The position numbers and the translations under genes are program-made. The notes under the pieces are model-generated. The model was not told the DNA's origin and did not search any database. It was given only the letters and a program-made list of their open reading frames with translations. Below, piece after piece: positions 1-8,402 of a DNA stretch of 64,000 nt; the first letter of the stretch is position 1; each line of letters opens with the position of its first letter. Origin of the DNA: JAWXCM01 sp034408745. GTDB taxonomy: Bacteria; Acidobacteriota; Terriglobia; Bryobacterales; Bryobacteraceae. The DNA lies in assembly GCA_034408745.1 (NCBI GenBank), contig JAWXCM010000113.1, forward strand, positions 7,812 through 71,811, written 5' to 3'.

Positions 1-1
1 G

Positions 2-310
2 TTGATCTCGACGCACGCTCCGAGTGCGCCACGCACTGACATCGCGGTTGGCGGCGATGCGACGTTCGCAGGGATGAAGCTTGCTGCTTGGACCATGCGT
101 GAAGGCGGCTATATCAGCGATTACGATTTCCATATCGCACAAAAGCTGGCGAATATTTTGAGTGGTGGGCGGCGGCTGGACGGTGGGTTCGCGTCTGAGC
201 AGGAACTGCTGGATCTGGAGCGCGAGGCATTCCTTAGCCTCTGTGGCGAGTTGAAGACGCAGGACCGCATCGCGCACATGCTGAAGACCGGGTCCGCACT
301 GAGGAACTAA
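2..310 (+). CDS. fadN: 3-hydroxyacyl-CoA dehydrogenase/enoyl-CoA hydratase, C-terminal fragment
   Basis: This is the last ~100 codons of a gene entering from the left edge; the TTG at position 2 is only the first in-frame codon, not a start. The protein end, with GGYISDYDFHIAQKLANIL, LDLEREAFLSLCG and the terminal HMLKTGSALRN, matches the C-terminus of FadN-type 3-hydroxyacyl-CoA dehydrogenases as I recall them. These carry out the hydration and NAD-dependent oxidation steps of beta-oxidation in the cytoplasm. The gene ends two bases before a thiolase, which is followed by an acyl-CoA dehydrogenase, the order of the Bacillus fadNAE operon. The NAD-binding and crotonase domains lie outside the window. 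Confidence 0.82.
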   Translation: MISTHAPSAPRTDIAVGGDATFAGMKLAAWTMREGGYISDYDFHIAQKLANILSGGRRLDGGFASEQELLDLEREAFLSLCGELKTQDRIAHMLKTGSALRN

Positions 311-312
311 CT

Positions 313-1437
313 ATGCCCGAAGCTGTGATCATCGATTGTTTGCGGACAGCCGTTGGAAAGGCTCCGCGGGGCGGTCTGCGCAATGTCCGACCGGACGACC
401 TGGCCGCGACCGTGATTCGGGCAATGTTGCAGAAGTATCCTGCCGTGGAGCCTTCATCGGTGGAAGACGTGATCCTGGGATGCGCGATGCCGGAGGGCGA
501 GCAGGGGATGAATGTGGCTCGCATTGCGGCGCTGCGTGCGGGCTTACCCGATTCGGTTCCAGCCGTCACGATCAACCGCTTCTGCTCGTCGGGTTTGCAG
601 TCGATTGCCATGGCGGCAGACCGAATTCGGTCGGGGGGTGCCGATGTAATTCTGGCTGGGGGAACGGAATCGATGAGCCTCATTCCGATGGCGGGCAGCA
701 GGTTCGCTCCAAGTCCCTGGTTTGTGGATAATCGACCCGAAGTTTATATGGGTATGGGGCTCACTGCTGAGCAACTGCAGAGGCGCTACGGAATTAGTCG
801 GGAGGAGCAGGATGCATTTTCGCTGCGGTCACACCAGCATGCGCTTCGTGCACAGGCTGAGGGTAACTTCAGTGAGGAAATCGTGCCAGTGGGTGATTTT
901 ATTCGGGATGACGGGCCTCGTGCGGACACGTCGGCCGAGGCGCTTGGGAAGCTGAAGCCCGTGTTTCATGCCCGCGGCACGGTTACGGCGGGTAATTCTT
1001 CTCAGACCAGCGACGGAGCCGCAGTGGCACTGGTAATGTCCGATACGCGGGCTCGGGAGTTGGGACTCACGCCGATGGCTCGCTTCGTCGGCTTCGCCGT
1101 TGCAGGGGTGGCGCCGGAAGTGATGGGGATCGGCCCGGTTGTTGCAATTCCGAAGGTGCTGGCACGCGCCGGCATTCCGCTGGATGAAGTGGACGTCGTG
1201 GAACTGAACGAAGCGTTCGCGGTGCAGGCACTCTCAGTGATTCGGGAGGTCGGGCTTGAACTGGATCGCGTGAACGTGAATGGCGGCGCTATCGCACTGG
1301 GCCACCCGCTGGGATGCACTGGCGCGAAGCTCACGGCGACGCTCCTTCGGGAGATGAAACGGCGACGGTCGCGATACGGCATGGTGACGATGTGCGTCGG
1401 CGGGGGACAGGGCGCAGCGGGGGTCTTTGCAGCATGA
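313..1437 (+). CDS. fadA: Acetyl-CoA acyltransferase (thiolase)
   Basis: Thiolase-family enzyme of 374 residues that cleaves 3-ketoacyl-CoA to acetyl-CoA and a shortened acyl-CoA. The nucleophilic cysteine lies in NRFCSSG (about C91), the catalytic histidine in GHPLG (about H331) and the second cysteine in CVGGGQG (about C361), so the full active site is present. It is slightly shorter than the usual ~390 residues. The ATG start lies two bases after the preceding dehydrogenase stop, and the stop codon overlaps the ATG of the next gene (ATGA), so translation is probably coupled through the fadN-fadA-fadE operon. A biosynthetic thiolase role is possible in principle, but the context argues for beta-oxidation. 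Confidence 0.92.
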   Translation: MPEAVIIDCLRTAVGKAPRGGLRNVRPDDLAATVIRAMLQKYPAVEPSSVEDVILGCAMPEGEQGMNVARIAALRAGLPDSVPAVTINRFCSSGLQSIAMAADRIRSGGADVILAGGTESMSLIPMAGSRFAPSPWFVDNRPEVYMGMGLTAEQLQRRYGISREEQDAFSLRSHQHALRAQAEGNFSEEIVPVGDFIRDDGPRADTSAEALGKLKPVFHARGTVTAGNSSQTSDGAAVALVMSDTRARELGLTPMARFVGFAVAGVAPEVMGIGPVVAIPKVLARAGIPLDEVDVVELNEAFAVQALSVIREVGLELDRVNVNGGAIALGHPLGCTGAKLTATLLREMKRRRSRYGMVTMCVGGGQGAAGVFAA

Positions 1438-3164
1438 GCGGCGGCGAATTTCTGTTGAAGGGCACGGAGCCGTCGGATATCTTCACGCCAGAGGATCTGA
1501 CGCCGGAGCATCGGGCGATTGTCGCAACGACGGACAAGTTCTGGCGCAACGATATTGCCCCGCGGCTGGCGGAGATTCAACGGCAGGAGCCGGGTGTGCT
1601 GGTTTCCGTCCTGAAAAAGTCCGCGGAATTAGGACTGCTCGGCGTAATGGTACCGGAGAAATTCGGCGGCATGGAAATGGATCTGGTTTCCATGATGTTA
1701 GTAGCCGAGGGAGTAGGGCGTGACGGATCATACGCCGCGTCGCACGGGGCACACGCAGGCATCGGGACACTGCCGTTACTGCTTTTCGGAACGGAGGAGC
1801 AGAAGGCAAAGTATCTCCCGAAGCTGGCCAGCGGTGAGTGGATCGGCGCCTATTGTCTGACGGAGCCGCAGGCAGGGTCGGACGCACTGGCGGCGAAGAC
1901 ACGTGCCGATCTGACTGAGGACGGGTCCCATTATGTCCTGAACGGACAGAAAATGTGGATCACTAATGGCGGAATTGCCGACTTATACACGGTCTTCGCC
2001 AAGGTTGGCGGGGAACACTTCACGGCTTTTCTTGTAGAGAGGTCGTGGGCGGGAGTTCGCCCCGGTGCCGAGGAGCACAAGATGGGCATTAAGGGAAGCT
2101 CGACGACCGCGGTGTTCCTGGACGGAGCGCGGGTTCCGAAAGAGAATGTGCTGGGAGAAATCGGGCGGGGGCACATTATTGCGTTCAATATTCTGAACGT
2201 GGGCCGGCTTAAGTTGGGATCCGGCGTTTTGGGCGGAATGCGCTCGACGCTCGGTGAAGCGATACGTTACGCCCGGGAGCGGAAGGCGTTCGGAAAACCC
2301 ATTTCAGATTTTGGTTTGATTCAGCAGAAGCTGGGAGAGATGGCGATTCGCACTTATGCGACAGAAGCCGTGACGTATCGAGTGATCGGAATGATCGGAG
2401 AGATGCTGTCGGGGTTGTCGTGGGAACAGCCAGACGCCGCAAAGTCAATGCTGAAGGCGTTTGAGGAGTTTGCGGCAGAGTGCTCGGTGGTAAAGGTGTT
2501 TGCCTCTGAAGCCCTTAACTTTGTAGTCGACGAAGCGGTGCAGATTCACGGCGGCTATGGCTATCACCACGACTACGCCGTTGAGACAGCATACAGAGAT
2601 TCGCGGATCAACCGAATATTTGAGGGCACGAATGAGATTAATCGCCTTCTGATTACCGGCATGCTTCTCAAACGGGCACAGCGCGGCAAACTCGGTTTGG
2701 TGGAAGCGGTCCGGGGTCTGCAGAGTGAAGTGCTGGCTCCATCGTCAGGAACCGATCTGCGCGACGAGGATCTCCAGTTGGTTACGAACTCGAAGAAGAT
2801 TGTCCTGCTGCTTCTTGCTGCCGCTTATCAGAAATTCCTCGACAAGATCGAGGAGCAACAGGAAGTTATAGCCGGAATTGCGGACGCGGTGACTGAGTCC
2901 TTCGCGATGGAGTCGGTATTGCTGCGGGCGCGGAAGTCGGGGACAGAGGCTGCTCTGCTGGCAGCCGACGTTTTCGTTCGCGATTCGATGATGAGGACTG
3001 AAACCGTAGCTCGCAATGTTCTGGCTGCATGTGCTGAGGGCGATGGTCTCCGCACACAGTTCGCAATCCTTCGACGTTACACGAAATTCACGGCGGTGAA
3101 CTCCTTCGAGAGTCGGCGACAGATCGCCAGGCGACTGGTTGAAGCTGGCAGGTATATCGTCTGA
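1434..3164 (+). CDS. fadE: Acyl-CoA dehydrogenase, long type with C-terminal extension
   Basis: FAD-dependent acyl-CoA dehydrogenase of 576 residues performing the first oxidation of beta-oxidation. The acyl-CoA dehydrogenase signatures are visible: AYCLTEPQAGSDA, KMWITNGGIAD, ERKAFGKPISDF, VQIHGGYGY and RIFEGTNEINR, whose Glu is the expected catalytic base. An extra ~160-residue C-terminal region follows, as in the ~600-residue Bacillus FadE/VLCAD-like group. The reading frame is open 120 bases further upstream, but I chose the ATG at 1434 because it overlaps the thiolase stop by four bases; the upstream part is read out of thiolase codons. It is the last gene of the operon, and no convincing terminator follows immediately. 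Confidence 0.9.
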   Translation: MSGGEFLLKGTEPSDIFTPEDLTPEHRAIVATTDKFWRNDIAPRLAEIQRQEPGVLVSVLKKSAELGLLGVMVPEKFGGMEMDLVSMMLVAEGVGRDGSYAASHGAHAGIGTLPLLLFGTEEQKAKYLPKLASGEWIGAYCLTEPQAGSDALAAKTRADLTEDGSHYVLNGQKMWITNGGIADLYTVFAKVGGEHFTAFLVERSWAGVRPGAEEHKMGIKGSSTTAVFLDGARVPKENVLGEIGRGHIIAFNILNVGRLKLGSGVLGGMRSTLGEAIRYARERKAFGKPISDFGLIQQKLGEMAIRTYATEAVTYRVIGMIGEMLSGLSWEQPDAAKSMLKAFEEFAAECSVVKVFASEALNFVVDEAVQIHGGYGYHHDYAVETAYRDSRINRIFEGTNEINRLLITGMLLKRAQRGKLGLVEAVRGLQSEVLAPSSGTDLRDEDLQLVTNSKKIVLLLLAAAYQKFLDKIEEQQEVIAGIADAVTESFAMESVLLRARKSGTEAALLAADVFVRDSMMRTETVARNVLAACAEGDGLRTQFAILRRYTKFTAVNSFESRRQIARRLVEAGRYIV

Positions 3165-3268
3165 CGCCGGGACGGCGATCTGCCGCATCCCCAAAAGGGC
3201 TATTGCACTTTTTTTTGGCCTTTCTTCTCTCTGTTTACAACAACTTATAAATTTGATGGTTCGGATTC

Positions 3269-3337
3269 GCCAGGCGAGATGCTAGCCTGGCTTTCGTGAT
3301 GCGGGACGCGAGCCACACAGTGGTTCGGGTTTTGTGG
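3269..3337 (+). promoter_or_regulatory. Structured leader upstream of the particle cluster
   Basis: Between the beta-oxidation operon and the first particle gene is a 235-base AT-richer gap with no credible gene. It holds a TTATAAAT box at 3245-3252 (a possible -10 without a clear -35) and two hairpins: 3269-3275 with 3285-3291 (7 bp), and 3310-3316 with 3320-3326 (7 bp with one G-U pair). Bases 3313-3317 could instead pair with 3333-3337, which would open the second hairpin. A strong terminator follows at 3355. This is the layout of a transcription-attenuation leader. The structures are read from sequence; the regulatory role is inferred. Confidence 0.4.
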
Positions 3338-3354
3338 TCCTTATCCTCCTTTCG

Positions 3355-3386
3355 CGCCGGGTGCTCCTCACCCGGCGTTTTCTTTT
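3355..3386 (+). terminator. Rho-independent terminator/attenuator before the first particle gene
   Basis: A perfect 9-bp GC-rich stem (3355-3363 with 3369-3377) with a 5-base loop is followed by TTTTCTTTT. It ends only about 13 bases before the ATG at 3400, so no promoter fits comfortably between them. Transcription of the cluster must read through it or be relieved by the upstream leader. Confidence 0.8.
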
Positions 3387-3399
3387 GGCGAGGTGATTT

Positions 3400-3654
3400 A
3401 TGAGTAAGAGCAGGAAATCAACACCGGGACTGGTTCCGCGTCCGAATGAGCCCGAGCCACTCGAGAGTGTTTCAGGGGTGAGGGCACTGATGAACACGTT
3501 TGAGCAAACGATCGGCGGCGGTGAGGTGAAGGTATCCGTCACCGAATATATTCGCCTGGTGCAGCTGGAACGTGAGGTGAAGGCCGAGGAACCGACCGAT
3601 ATCGAGGTGATATGGACCGAACGGCTGGAAAGCCTTTACGAAGGCGCGGACTAG
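3400..3654 (+). CDS. Small protein at the head of the particle cluster
   Basis: Protein of 84 residues, basic at the N-terminus (MSKSRKS), with acidic and amphipathic stretches towards the end. I recognise no family. A ribosome-binding site (GAGGTG) precedes the ATG. It lies directly upstream of the large terminase gene and overlaps it by 43 bases, the place where a small terminase subunit or other packaging accessory is normally encoded. However, it is shorter than typical small terminases (about 140-180 residues) and no helix-turn-helix is evident. A packaging role is inference from position only. Confidence 0.7.
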   Translation: MSKSRKSTPGLVPRPNEPEPLESVSGVRALMNTFEQTIGGGEVKVSVTEYIRLVQLEREVKAEEPTDIEVIWTERLESLYEGAD

Positions 3655-4916
3655 TTTACCGGCCGCTGCATTCGCAGGCCCGGTTTCACCGGTCTACGGC
3701 CCGTTTCAAGGGGTATTCGGGGTCGATTGGCTCTGGAAAAAGCCAGGCGCTGTGTCAGGAAGCGATCCGGCTCAGCTACATCAACAAGGGCCTGACGGGA
3801 CTGTTGGGGGCGCCTACGTACCCGATGTTGCGCGATGCGACGTTGATGGCGCTCGTTGGAGTGCTGGACGAGAACGAGATTCCGTACGACCTGAACCGCT
3901 CCGAGATGACGCTCCGGATGCGGGACACGGGATCGAAAATACTGTTGCGATCAGTGGAAGAATTCGAGCGGCTTCGTGGAACAAATCTGGCGTGGTTCGG
4001 AGTGGACGAACTAAGTTACGCGCCAGAGCAGGCGTGGCTCCGACTGGAGGGCCGCCTGAGAGACCCAAAGGCGTCCAGACTCTGTGGTTTTGGAGTATGG
4101 ACGCCCAAAGGGCGCGACTGGGTTTACCAGAGGTTTTTTGAGTCGGAGCCCGGGTTCTACGACGTAACAGTCGCGAAGCCATTTGAAAACAGGCACATTC
4201 TGGAGAAAATACCGGATTTTTACGAGCGGCTGAAGGGGAGTTACGACGAGCGTTTTTACCGGCAGGAAGTTCTGGGTGAGTATCTGGCGGTGGAGAGCAA
4301 CCGCGTTTATCACGAGTTTTCGCGAGAGGCGCACGTGGGCGATGTGCAGGTGGAGTATGGCCTGCCGCTGCTTTGGGCCCTGGATTTCAACGTCGATCCG
4401 ATGTGCTCGATTATTGCGCAGCGGCGCGGTGACGATATCCGGATCATCGACGAGATTGTGATTCGTCGAGCGAGTACGTGGGATGCGTGCGAGGAGTTCT
4501 GGACGCGCTTCCGGCATCATCAGTCAGGTCTTATCATTTATGGCGACGCGTCGGGTCAGAACCTGAAAACGTCTGGGACTACGGACTATCAGATGATCCG
4601 GCAGTTCTTTGCAAGAACGCCGTACAGGGCCATCGACTACCGGGTTCCGGCAGCGAATCCGCTGGTGCGGGACCGGGTATTAACGATGAATGCGCGGCTA
4701 CGGACCGCGTCGGGTGAAACGCACATGCGGATTTCCGCGAAATGTGCGGAATTGATCAAAGATTTGGAAGAAGTGGTCTACAAATGTGGAACCACGGTCA
4801 TCGACAAGGACCGGGATCCGAAGCGCACTCATCTTTCCGATGCGCTCGGGTATCTGGTCTGGCAGGAGTGCCAGTCGAGAACAACGTTTGGGGAACAGAA
4901 TAAGCGGCTGTTTTAG
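3612..4916 (+). CDS. Phage-type terminase large subunit
   Basis: DNA-packaging motor of 434 residues. The ATPase domain has Walker A GSIGSGKS (about residues 37-44) and Walker B WFGVDE (D132/E133). The C-terminal RNase-H-like nuclease domain shows its three expected acidic positions: ALDFNVDP (D258), IYGDASG (D312) and THLSDALGY (D410). All key residues are intact, so the enzyme should be able to cut and translocate DNA. The ATG at 3612 is the first in-frame start, has GAGGTG two bases upstream and overlaps the previous gene. Homology to the Terminase_3/6 groups is by motif. An intact nuclease argues against a defective remnant or a tailocin, which would need no packaging motor. Confidence 0.93.
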   Translation: MDRTAGKPLRRRGLVYRPLHSQARFHRSTARFKGYSGSIGSGKSQALCQEAIRLSYINKGLTGLLGAPTYPMLRDATLMALVGVLDENEIPYDLNRSEMTLRMRDTGSKILLRSVEEFERLRGTNLAWFGVDELSYAPEQAWLRLEGRLRDPKASRLCGFGVWTPKGRDWVYQRFFESEPGFYDVTVAKPFENRHILEKIPDFYERLKGSYDERFYRQEVLGEYLAVESNRVYHEFSREAHVGDVQVEYGLPLLWALDFNVDPMCSIIAQRRGDDIRIIDEIVIRRASTWDACEEFWTRFRHHQSGLIIYGDASGQNLKTSGTTDYQMIRQFFARTPYRAIDYRVPAANPLVRDRVLTMNARLRTASGETHMRISAKCAELIKDLEEVVYKCGTTVIDKDRDPKRTHLSDALGYLVWQECQSRTTFGEQNKRLF

Positions 4917-4946
4917 CTGCTGAGCCGCAGAAGAGGAGGAGACAGA

Positions 4947-6356
4947 GTGACGAACATAAACACGGAACACCCGGATTACGCCGCCCGCAAACACATGTGG
5001 CGCAAGTACCGCGACCTCTACGCGGGCGGCGAGCAGATGAAGCAAAACGCGACCGAATACCTGACAAGGCGTCAGAAAGAGCCGCTGGACGTTTACAGTG
5101 AGCGGCTGGGGCGCGTGTTCTATGAGAACTACACGGGATCGATTGTCGACTGGTACGCGGCCACGTTGTTTCGGCGTGAACCGCAACTTCTGGTGGAAGG
5201 TACCCACGAGCCCAGCCGCAAGTTCTTCAGCGAGTTCGCTGAAAACTGCGATCTGAAGGGCACGGCGCTGAGCGATTTCTTCCGTTCCCAACTGATCGAC
5301 ACGCTGGTGGCTGGGCGGAGTTATATTCTGGTGGACTTTCCGCTGGCGCCAAAGCACGCCGGGTCCCGGGCCGAAGAGGACGCGCTTGGGTTGTCACGGG
5401 CCTATCTGGTGGAGTTTCCGGCTGAGTCGCTGATCAACTGGAGCCAGGACGGTCACGGGAACTACGAGTGGGTTTTGCTGCGCAGCACCTACCTTCGGAA
5501 GCCTGACGTCGCCAGCGACGATGTGTCGCGCGAGACCGTGTGGCGTTATTACGACCGGGAGCAGTTCCGAATCTGGAAGAGTATTTCCGACGGAGACATG
5601 CCTGCGCAGGGGCAGGACCATGACCCGGTCCTGGTTGCGGAAGGCCGTCACGCGCTGGCCAGCCAGCATCGCGTCCCGCTGTTTGAACTGAAAGTAAGTG
5701 ATGGGCTGTGGCTGATGAATAAGGCCGGCAACTTACAGCTGGAGCATTTCAACAAGTCGAACGCGCTTGCATGGGCACTGAATGTCGGGTTGTTTGCGAT
5801 GCCGGTTGTTTACAGCGAGCGCGACTGGAATCAAATTGTCGGCGAATCGTACTACATCCAGCTTGGACCGAATGACCGGTTCGGCTGGACTGAGCCCGAC
5901 GGCAAAGTCTACCAGATTGCTGCCGAGAATTTGACTCGTCTTCAGGAGGAGATCTACAGGGTCTGCTATATGATGACGCAGTCCGGCGGCTCTGGGTCGG
6001 CGGCCTCGGCGCAGTCAGGTTTGAGCAAACTGCGTGATTTCGCGATTACGCAGGAAGTTTTACGGGCTTACGGCGATGCCGTTAAGGACTGCATGAAGCG
6101 GGTTCTCCGCTGCATTGAGACGGCTCGGGAAGATCAGTTGCAGATCGACGTCGCAGGTCTGGACGATTTCGACTTGCGGGACTTCTCGACCGACCTCGAG
6201 GAAGCGGGGCAGCTTTTGAAACTGGGGATTGAATCTCCAACCCTTCAGAAGCAGGTCTACAAGAGACTCGCCTTTAAATATCTCTGCGATGTACGTCAGG
6301 AAGTAAAAGACCAAATCGCACGAGAAATCGACCGAAGCTTCGAGCCGGCGGCATAG
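4947..6356 (+). CDS. Portal protein (DUF4055-like)
   Basis: Protein of 469 residues following the terminase, the standard position of the portal, the dodecameric ring through which DNA enters the capsid. The N-terminus (HPDYAARKHMWRKYRDLYAGG) and a Tyr/Trp-rich central region resemble phage proteins of the DUF4055 portal-like family. The start is GTG at 4947, supported by a strong AGGAGGA site about eight bases upstream. The C-terminal third is helical and charged, as expected for the crown or barrel. Length fits small portals. Assignment rests on family resemblance and gene order; no catalytic motif exists to confirm it. Confidence 0.8.
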   Translation: MTNINTEHPDYAARKHMWRKYRDLYAGGEQMKQNATEYLTRRQKEPLDVYSERLGRVFYENYTGSIVDWYAATLFRREPQLLVEGTHEPSRKFFSEFAENCDLKGTALSDFFRSQLIDTLVAGRSYILVDFPLAPKHAGSRAEEDALGLSRAYLVEFPAESLINWSQDGHGNYEWVLLRSTYLRKPDVASDDVSRETVWRYYDREQFRIWKSISDGDMPAQGQDHDPVLVAEGRHALASQHRVPLFELKVSDGLWLMNKAGNLQLEHFNKSNALAWALNVGLFAMPVVYSERDWNQIVGESYYIQLGPNDRFGWTEPDGKVYQIAAENLTRLQEEIYRVCYMMTQSGGSGSAASAQSGLSKLRDFAITQEVLRAYGDAVKDCMKRVLRCIETAREDQLQIDVAGLDDFDLRDFSTDLEEAGQLLKLGIESPTLQKQVYKRLAFKYLCDVRQEVKDQIAREIDRSFEPAA

Positions 6357-6381
6357 CGGCGAGAAGCGGAAGGAGTACAGG

Positions 6382-6963
6382 ATGGAAGAAGAAATTAAAG
6401 AAGCTCAGGAGAGCGTGGCGTCTGGTCCCGATCTCAGGGCGGTCGTTCGAGGGGCAATTGAGGAGTTTCTGAAAGCGGAGCAGACTCGAAGCGAACCGGC
6501 TTACAAAGCCGAACTGCTGGAGGAACGCAAGCGCCGGGAACAGCTCGAACGCAGGATGAATGAGCTGGTAGACGAGAACCGCCGAACTCGCCAGCTGGCC
6601 GAGGAGACGGAACGAGGCGCGGTAATTCGCGCCGAGTTACAGAAACTCGGTGTGTTAAAGGTGGATTTGGCATTCAAAGCGGTTAAAGATGACATTACTC
6701 GTACTGAGGATGGACGTCTGACTGCACGCACGGAGACTGGGGAGATGGGCCTACGAGACTATCTTTCCCGCTTCGTTGCGGAAAACCCCGAGCTACTTCC
6801 CGGACGGATTCCGGGAGGTTCCGGGGCGAATGCCGGCCAGTCGCAACCCGTCACCGCGTCCAGTGTGGATCTTGACAAGATCCGACCGGGAATGAGCGCT
6901 GAGGAGTTGGACAGAGTCCGCAAAGAGATTGCACGCGTCGCGCGTCAATCCATGCGCGGGTGA
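6382..6963 (+). CDS. Putative capsid scaffolding protein
   Basis: Protein of 193 residues, strongly charged, with a predicted coiled coil over about residues 45-90 (ERKRREQLERRMNELVDENR) and a basic, helical C-terminus (DRVRKEIARVARQSM). A helical, coiled-coil protein encoded directly between portal and coat is typical of an internal scaffold, and the basic C-terminal helix is where P22-like scaffolds bind coat. No prohead protease is found in the cluster, so the scaffold may be released intact. The AAGGAG site before ATG 6382 is good. The function is inferred from composition and place, not from sequence identity. Confidence 0.65.
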   Translation: MEEEIKEAQESVASGPDLRAVVRGAIEEFLKAEQTRSEPAYKAELLEERKRREQLERRMNELVDENRRTRQLAEETERGAVIRAELQKLGVLKVDLAFKAVKDDITRTEDGRLTARTETGEMGLRDYLSRFVAENPELLPGRIPGGSGANAGQSQPVTASSVDLDKIRPGMSAEELDRVRKEIARVARQSMRG

Positions 6964-7027
6964 AAGAAGTTTGGGGTGGCGGCGAAGCCGGTTAGAGCTG
7001 CGCCGATGACGAACGAACTGAGGAGAA

Positions 7028-7057
7028 GGCTCGGGGCCAATGGCACCGGGCCTTTTT
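7028..7057 (+). terminator. Terminator-like hairpin before the coat gene
   Basis: Stem GGCTCGG (7028-7034) pairs with CCGGGCC (7046-7052), including one G-U pair, across an 11-base loop, and is followed by TTTTT at 7053-7057. It lies in the 133-base gap between scaffold and coat genes, which otherwise holds no gene, and ends 39 bases before the coat ATG. It could attenuate transcription or protect the coat mRNA 5' end. Confidence 0.55.
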
Positions 7058-7096
7058 CATTTGCAGCAAACAAATTCAAAACACAAAGGAAATACA

Positions 7097-8008
7097 ATGT
7101 CGACTCTTACTTCAGAGAATCTCGCGAGCGCGATCGTAAAGCTTGTGGCAGTGGACGCTCTGCCGGCGCTGATGGGAAACCTGGTCATGGGGAACCTGGT
7201 GAATCGCGACTTCGAACCGTCGCTTGCTCAGGCCGGCGATACGATCAACGTGCCGATTCCGCCGACGCTGTCGGCCAACAACCTTGCCGAAGGCGGCATG
7301 GTTGTGCAACAGAACGTCTCTCTGGGCAACGCGCAGATCGTGCTCGACACGCATGCTGAAGCAACGTTCCAGATTCCGGACGTCTCCAAAGTGCTCGCGG
7401 TACCGGACCTGCTTAGGTTGTACATGCAGCCGGCCGTGATCGCGCTGGCTGAGCGGATCGAAACCGACCTCTTGCTCCTGGCCCAGCAATTCACCAGCAA
7501 CAACTCTGTTGGCACGCCTGGTACTGCTCTCAACGAAGCCACCATCGACTCTGCGGAAACGGCGCTATTCAATGCCAGGGTTCCGGCAAGCGCTTCGAAG
7601 TACCTGGTGGTTGACGGCAACGCCTACTCCAACCTGCGTCAGATCAACCGTTTCAGCGAGTACCAGACGGCTGGTGAAGCCGGTCTTCGTGCCATCGTTG
7701 ACGGTTCGGTCGGCAAGATCAAGGACTTCTACGTGTTCCGGTCGCAGTTCATCCGCAAGGCCGGTACGCCGACGGTCACCACCAGCAACCTCGCCTTCAC
7801 CAAGGACGCGATCGGACTGGTTACGCGCCGTCTGCCTCAGCCGCTGTTCGGCACCGGTGCCATCGCGGAATACGCCGAGATGGGTAACTTCGGTGTTCGA
7901 GTGCTGATGAGCTACGCGCCCAATACGCTGGCCCAGCAGTTCACGGTCGACATTCTTTACGGGTGCGCGATCGTGCGCAACGCGTTCGGCGTACACGTGA
8001 GGAGCTAG
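7097..8008 (+). CDS. Major capsid (coat) protein, P22-coat-like
   Basis: Protein of 303 residues, the expected major coat of the particle. The sequence around SLAQAGDTINVPIPP, LDTHAEATFQIPDVSKVL and MQPAVIALAERIETDLL resembles the P22 coat protein family (HK97 fold without a delta-domain cleavage). The frame opens at 7040, but ATG 7097 with AAAGGA upstream is the better start and yields the typical N-terminus. The low number of charged residues and the Ala/Val/Leu richness fit a coat subunit. The gene is flanked by hairpins on both sides (7028-7057 and 8022-8047), which could set coat mRNA level apart from its neighbours. Confidence 0.8.
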   Translation: MSTLTSENLASAIVKLVAVDALPALMGNLVMGNLVNRDFEPSLAQAGDTINVPIPPTLSANNLAEGGMVVQQNVSLGNAQIVLDTHAEATFQIPDVSKVLAVPDLLRLYMQPAVIALAERIETDLLLLAQQFTSNNSVGTPGTALNEATIDSAETALFNARVPASASKYLVVDGNAYSNLRQINRFSEYQTAGEAGLRAIVDGSVGKIKDFYVFRSQFIRKAGTPTVTTSNLAFTKDAIGLVTRRLPQPLFGTGAIAEYAEMGNFGVRVLMSYAPNTLAQQFTVDILYGCAIVRNAFGVHVRS

Positions 8009-8021
8009 GTCTTACGTTCCG

Positions 8022-8047
8022 GAGCTCCGGCCTGACAGCCGGAGCTC
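8022..8047 (+). terminator. Strong hairpin after the coat gene
   Basis: A perfect 10-bp inverted repeat (GAGCTCCGGC at 8022-8031 with GCCGGAGCTC at 8038-8047) with a 6-base loop lies 13 bases after the coat stop. No long T-run follows, so it may be a partial terminator or a 3'-end stabiliser. A short direct repeat, AGTATTC AGTATTC, follows at 8051-8064. Confidence 0.6.
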
Positions 8048-8077
8048 TTCAGTATTCAGTATTCCAGGAGGAAACCA

Positions 8078-8398
8078 ATGGATATTCGGGCGTATTTTCA
8101 TAAATTGCGCGAAACGGAGCGAAGCATCGGTCCGGAATGGGTTGTTGTGGTCAGCAACGACACACCGAACGGCGGCAAAGCCGGGCGCCTGATCGAGGTG
8201 AGCCGTGCGTCAGCGGCAAAGACGATCATCGACGGAAGCGCACGGCTTGCCACGGAAGAAGAAACGCAGAACTACCGGGACGACGTGGCACGCGATGTGG
8301 AGCAGGCTCAGGCGGAAGAAGAAGCGCGACGTGTGCACCTCATGTTCACGACGGAGAAGCCGGAGCGTCCGGCTCGCGGCGGGAAGCAGAAAGGGTAA
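8078..8398 (+). CDS. Small particle-cluster protein, unknown
   Basis: Protein of 106 residues with a perfect AGGAGG site before its ATG. The N-terminal half (about 1-60) looks like a compact alpha/beta fold (EWVVVVSND, RLIEVS); the C-terminal half is charged and helical, ending in a basic tail (ARGGKQKG). I recognise no family. Its position between coat and connector genes suggests a head decoration or head-completion role, but nothing in the sequence shows it. It ends four bases before the next gene. Confidence 0.7.
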   Translation: MDIRAYFHKLRETERSIGPEWVVVVSNDTPNGGKAGRLIEVSRASAAKTIIDGSARLATEEETQNYRDDVARDVEQAQAEEEARRVHLMFTTEKPERPARGGKQKG

Positions 8399-8402
8399 GA
8401 AG

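Noticed and set aside
1314..1433. Longer N-terminus of the acyl-CoA dehydrogenase
   Set aside because: The extra codons are thiolase sequence in another frame; the overlapping ATGA at 1434 is the natural start.
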